Origin: Gemmatimonadaceae bacterium
Lineage (GTDB): Bacteria > Gemmatimonadota > Gemmatimonadetes > Gemmatimonadales > Gemmatimonadaceae
NCBI GenBank assembly: GCA_016720905.1
Contig: JADKJT010000004.1
Location: forward strand, 1 to 19,252
DNA: 19,252 bases
Reading direction: 5' to 3'
Position numbers and translations under genes: made by a program. The notes beneath the pieces are model-generated. The model did not search any database and had not been told where the DNA came from. It saw only the letters and a program-made list of their open reading frames with translations. Positions within the stretch are counted from its first letter, which is position 1, and every line of letters starts with the position of its first letter. Of the stretch, positions 15,795 through 19,252 are shown one piece after another.

Positions 15795-17228
15795 TTAGAC
15801 GGCGGGGAGACCGACGTCATATAGAACCTCGATCCGCACCGGGGGCGCCGAGGCTGGCGGCGTTGGCTGTCGAATGATTCGCCCAACAACATCAGGCACC
15901 GGCTTGCCCACGAGCGTGAGATTGTTGCAGGCAACCAGTGGTGACATGTTCCAGCGGAAAGTCCGCCAGGCTGGCCAATTCCGCCGTTCTCAATGAGAAA
16001 GAGACCGTCGCGCGTCAGCGCGGTATTGAGCAGTGGTTGTCCCCTGCGACGGCACGCCGTGGATGTACCAGAACGAGGGGTGACCAGCTACCACGTCTAG
16101 GTCTGTACCATCTCGTCGACGGTGAGATCGGTACCCACCTGCACGAGGCTCTGATTGGTGGTAGCACCAGCGCCCGCACCGAGTGTACGCGGCACGCCGT
16201 TCTCCACGTGACCGGCGCGGCCGGTGGTTGTCGGGGCCAATGGTGGACTGACGCAGAATCTGATTGCCGATGTCGCTTTTGAGCGTGAAACATGTCGCTG
16301 AAGATCTTGTCACCGGGCTTCTTGCCCTGCATGAAATGCCGACGCCGCCGAGTCCACCAAACCCACCGCCCCGCCACCGCCCCAGCGGCGATTGCCGCTG
16401 CTGCATCGGGAGGGGAGACCGCCTGGCGGTCCACCGCGCCACCACCCGGTGGGCCTGCCACCGCCACGACCACCACCAAACCCGCCGCCACCGCCGAAGA
16501 TATTGGTCATCAGCGACAAGAACCGGGCACTCGCTTGCTGACCCAAGGATGACCGTGTAGCGTCCCGCCTCGGGGGCCTTGGCCTTGCGACTGCGCAGCG
16601 CCTTGGCGGCCGACTCCGTGAGAGCCTTCGCGTCGATCATGCTGAAGTCCTTCACGCCACTGATGGCGGCCAAGCTGAACCGCTGCCGTCGGCCATGCGA
16701 CGGTGAGCACTTCGCCCAGATCGGCCGAGCGATAGCAGTAGGCGAAGAGACCCTTGAGTTCGCGCTGCAGTTGGCAATGTCGTCCTTGGGGATGTAGCCG
16801 GCACCCACCACACCCCTTTGATGCGGCGACATCGAGGCTCTCTTTCACCAACCGCGCGCGTTCGGCGGGTCCCACGGCCACCATGTTGGGCAGCGCGGAA
16901 TCGACCGGGATGGCACCTGCAAGCCCAGCAACGCTTAAGAGCATTGAGATCGGTGGCCTTCTGCGCCTTCCTCGGCTGGCCATCGACCATGGCGCCGGGG
17001 CCCGGCGTCACTGGTGTCGCGAGTGCTGGCACTTGCCGACTTTCTGGCCGATGCGCACCGTGGTGGTCACGTTGCGGGGTCGAACTGCAACAGATTGGTG
17101 GTGATGGACGAGTTGGCCCATCGGGTGCCGGATCGTTCACCGCCGGTGAACTGGACCTCGACGGTGTCGGCTTTCGCCATGTCGATCACCTTGTCGGTGA
17201 TGGCTTTGACCTGTTCGCGTGTATACAT
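15795..17228 (-). pseudogene. pmbA: TldE/PmbA-like partner protein, frameshifted
   Basis: TldD/PmbA-family protein without the HExxxH zinc motif, hence the TldE-like half of the pair. The ATG at 17228 gives MYTREQVKAITDKVIDMAKA, VEVQFTGGERSGTRWANSS and TTNLLQFD, with no signal peptide. Further pieces in shifted frames: TTVRIGQKVGK, VDSALPNMVAVGPAERARL, GAGYIPKDDIANCSANS, FAYCYRSADLGEVLTV, GVKDFSMIDAKALTESAAKAL, APEAGRYTVIL, SLMTNIFGGGGGFGGG with a long Gly-rich insert (about 16340-16500), FTLKSDIGNQILRQSTIGPDN, ALTRDGLFLIENG, and the typical end FRWNMSPLVACNNLTLVGKP, finishing PVRIEVLYDVGLPAV at TAA 15795. About 478 codons, normal for the family with a Gly-rich insert. No Shine-Dalgarno precedes the start; a heptamer repeat lies there instead. 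About ten frame changes are needed. Confidence 0.82.
16340..16500. repeat. Gly-rich low-complexity tract within the TldE-like gene
   Basis: On the minus strand it codes for FGGGGGFGGGRGGG and further Gly/Ala-rich sequence of about 50 residues before the conserved KIFSDMF segment. It occurs within one of two paralogous genes that both carry such a tract. Confidence 0.7.
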
Positions 17229-17346
17229 GCGGCGGGAGACGGGAGACGGGAGACGGAAGACGCGGCGTGCGGGACGGGTAGACACCTTACGTTCCATCGT
17301 AGCGCTTCGCTGACGGCGGGCGGAAGAGGGGCTGCCAATTAGCGAC
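17229..17346. other. Gap between BatA-like gene and TldE-like gene
   Basis: A 118-nt stretch holding the heptamer repeat next to the TldE-like start. I see no terminator hairpin and no promoter hexamers that I would defend; the two genes may or may not share a transcript. Confidence 0.4.
17234..17261. repeat. Four tandem heptamers (GGGAGAC x3, GGAAGAC)
   Basis: Units at 17234-17240, 17241-17247, 17248-17254 and 17255-17261, starting 5 nt upstream of the TldE-like start codon (17228) and giving an all-pyrimidine leader on the coding strand. The same unit, including the GGAAGAC variant, forms the left arm of the hairpin at 13956-13983. Confidence 0.9.
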
Positions 17347-19252
17347 CTACGCCAACCCCCGTCGGCGTCGAATCCACCTTTCACTCGGCGGCCAGCGCGA
17401 ACGCGAAGGGCACAATCCACCAGGGCGATCGATGCAGTGCCATTCCGTCATGCGCGGGACGGGGCGCACTTCCGTCGAGGTGGCCTGCAGCGACTGGAGG
17501 CTGTCGGCCGACACGACGGGTCCGCCGCGCGAGGACGCCCACGGCAGCCAACAGCTCCGGGATCGTTGTTGGCGTTTCGGCCACACCTGGGCGCTGTAAC
17601 CAGTGGCGTCCGCACCGTGTAAGCGCCCTGAGGCACCAGCACCTCGTAGAGACCGGGTACCCGCGGGCGCCCGCCTGAAACGGAATGCGGCGAGCGCCAT
17701 CAACCTGGACCGTCAATTCGGAGGTCTCGGGACGCGAGAGGTGCGCGGATAGGCGCACCGTTCGCCGAGTCTCGCGGCACAATGGTCATTACCACAGTCG
17801 CGCGCGGCGTGACGAGGAGGGATGACAAACGGACGTCCGTGGCACCCAGTCGCTGACTCGCCGCGTCGTCGATGATGTCGCGCCACGTGGCATCGAAGGT
17901 GGATTGGGTCGTGTCGCGATAGCGCCAGGCGTCAAACGCGCCGCTGATAACCAGCTGCCGGAGACCCACGGGGACCCGCCACACCAATGTCTGCACATCC
18001 TTCGCATCGGTGCTTGCCGAGCGCAGCACGATAAAGGGGCACGGCATTGACGCCGAGTCGCCGCGGCACGCCGACCGACATGCCCTTGAGCCTCACCCCT
18101 CGGTTCACGCCCGAAATCGTTGGACTGGATGCGGTGAGTTCAGCAGGCGCATGCGGGATGGGTGTTCCACCCACGAAATCCTGGAGCGCATCGGCCGGAC
18201 CATTCACCGTGATCGGCCAGCATCAGGACGCTGGCACCGCTCGCGCGCGCAGCAGTGGCAAGGCCATCGACATCGCGCGCGAGGGGCGCATCCGGGGCGC
18301 CGATGACAACCGCGTCGAACGCGCCGGTGCTGGCAATGGCGTCCAGGCCCTGCGGGTGGTGCGACCGGTTTTTCGACTGACATTGGTTGACGTGATGATG
18401 CGGCTGGTAACGGCAAACCGCGGATCACGCTCCAGCGCGCGTCAAACGAATGGGACATCCACGACGGGCGTCGATCGAAGAAGAGCACCGACCACCGCTG
18501 CCCGGGCACATCCACCAGCACATCACTGCGCACCGTGTCCGATTGTTCGGACACGAACGCTTCGCGCCTGCACCACGGCCGGACCACTGCCGACGGGACG
18601 AAGGCGAGGGTACGGTGAGCACCGGTGTCACGAGCGGTCGGGATGCGTTGCCTCGCGATGACGACGCCAGCGCGTGGTGAGCCCGACACGAATGGTGCCC
18701 GGCGTCGCGTCGCGGCTGTGCGTCGCCAACGTAATGAGTACGTCCACACGCGATTCCAGCATGGCCTGCGTCGGAGCGGTGATGCGACGGATCACCACTG
18801 AGGCCTGCCCGATCCCGGTGCCACCACCACCACGGGCGATGCCATCGCGTTCGAACTGGCGCGCCGTCCCCCCACCAGGACCGTGCCTATGGCGGAAGGG
18901 AGCGGCGCCGGGACCACGGTGTGTCTCGCTCCAGCAACTGCCGAGTGCGTGCAATGAGCGCGCGGTCGGCCGTGGGTGTCCGGCCGCCACCAGCGATAGT
19001 ATCGGCCGCGTGCGGCGCGAGGTGGTGACGGCCGGATCGACCACTGCGGCGACGGCGATTGAGCAGCGCCACCGCACGCAGCAACCACACTCGAGCCAAA
19101 GAAGGACGCGGCACGTTACGGTCGCCGGCACGCGTGGCAGCGGTAAGCCGGTATCGCGTCGACTGCCGACTCTCGAAGCGACTGGAGTCGACGCGCAAGT
19201 TCGGAGGGAAGTGGCGCGGGCGCGGCGGGCCGCAAATCAACACGCTGGATGG
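17347..19252 (-). pseudogene. BatA-like membrane-anchored protein, 5' end outside the window, frameshifted
   Basis: C-terminal part of a large membrane protein whose start lies beyond the right edge. The first readable part has a hydrophobic segment, ARVWLLRAVALL joined to IAVAAVVDPAVTTSRRTRP (about 19090-19000), resembling the BatA-type N-terminal region. A long extracytoplasmic part follows, with TADRALIARTRQLLERD, QASVVIRRITAPTQAMLESR, VLVDVPGQRWSVLFFDRRPS, STGAFDAVVIGAPDA, VDGLATLLRARG, LVWRVPVGLRQLVISGAFD, and WRDIIDDAASQRLGATDVRL. The end is a second membrane helix, SPWWIVPFAFALAAE, followed by WIRRRRGLA and a stop at 17347. The RRRR after the helix places the C-terminus in the cytoplasm. 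The middle segment has the look of a GATase-like domain of this group of proteins, without catalytic residues that I can point to. About 635 codons are in the window; at least eight frame changes are needed. Upstream of tldE-tldD in the same direction. Confidence 0.68.

Noticed and set aside
14081..17228. Programmed ribosomal frameshifting in the TldD/TldE genes
   Set aside because: There are far too many frame changes, in both directions and without slippery heptamers; sequencing error or decay explains them better.

Overview
The window is GC-rich bacterial chromosomal DNA. The families present, together with signal peptides that end in A-Q at four separate secreted proteins, suggest a Gemmatimonadota-like genome; this placement is an inference. 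I see no rRNA, tRNA, CRISPR array, insertion sequence or phage gene. The most obvious property is that reading frames are broken by 1-2 nt indels in roughly 1-8.8 kb and 13.9-19.25 kb, while about 8.9-12.9 kb is clean and holds three sizeable intact genes. In the broken parts gene identity was recovered by joining conserved motifs across frames, so those coordinates are gene extents and not open frames.

Layout. (1) 25-3553, minus strand: a Vgb-like beta-propeller protein, an unidentified short gene coupled to it by an ATGA overlap, and a secreted M28 zinc aminopeptidase. (2) 3790-6583, plus strand: mprF (aminoacyl-phosphatidylglycerol synthase/flippase) overlapping by 4 nt an AcvB/VirJ-family periplasmic hydrolase, i.e. 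enzymes that make and probably break down aminoacylated phosphatidylglycerol. (3) 6587-8848, minus strand: an OmpR-type response regulator followed by its sensor histidine kinase. (4) 8957-9202, plus strand: a small exported Lys/Thr/Ala-rich protein, divergent from the regulator and ending in a hairpin terminator.

(5) 9236-13110, minus strand: two small membrane proteins (the second DUF6524-like), an iron-sulphur photolyase (PhrB/CryB type) and, 9 nt behind it, a GIY-YIG/UvrC-like nuclease that lacks the second nuclease half of UvrC. This looks like a light- and DNA-damage-related operon. (6) 13205-13955, plus strand: a Tat-exported DUF4159 protein. (7) 14081-19252, minus strand: the C-terminal part of a large BatA-like two-helix membrane protein (runs off the right edge), then a TldE/PmbA-like and a TldD-like protein forming a metalloprotease pair.

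The best second-look items are the photolyase plus UvrC-like pair, the mprF/acvB-type coupling with an apparently shortened mprF, the GGGAGAC heptamer repeats on both sides of the tldE-tldD pair, a tandem duplication of the last codons of tldD, and the Tat signal carried by only one partner of the TldD/TldE pair. I did not find a system that I can claim is wholly new.
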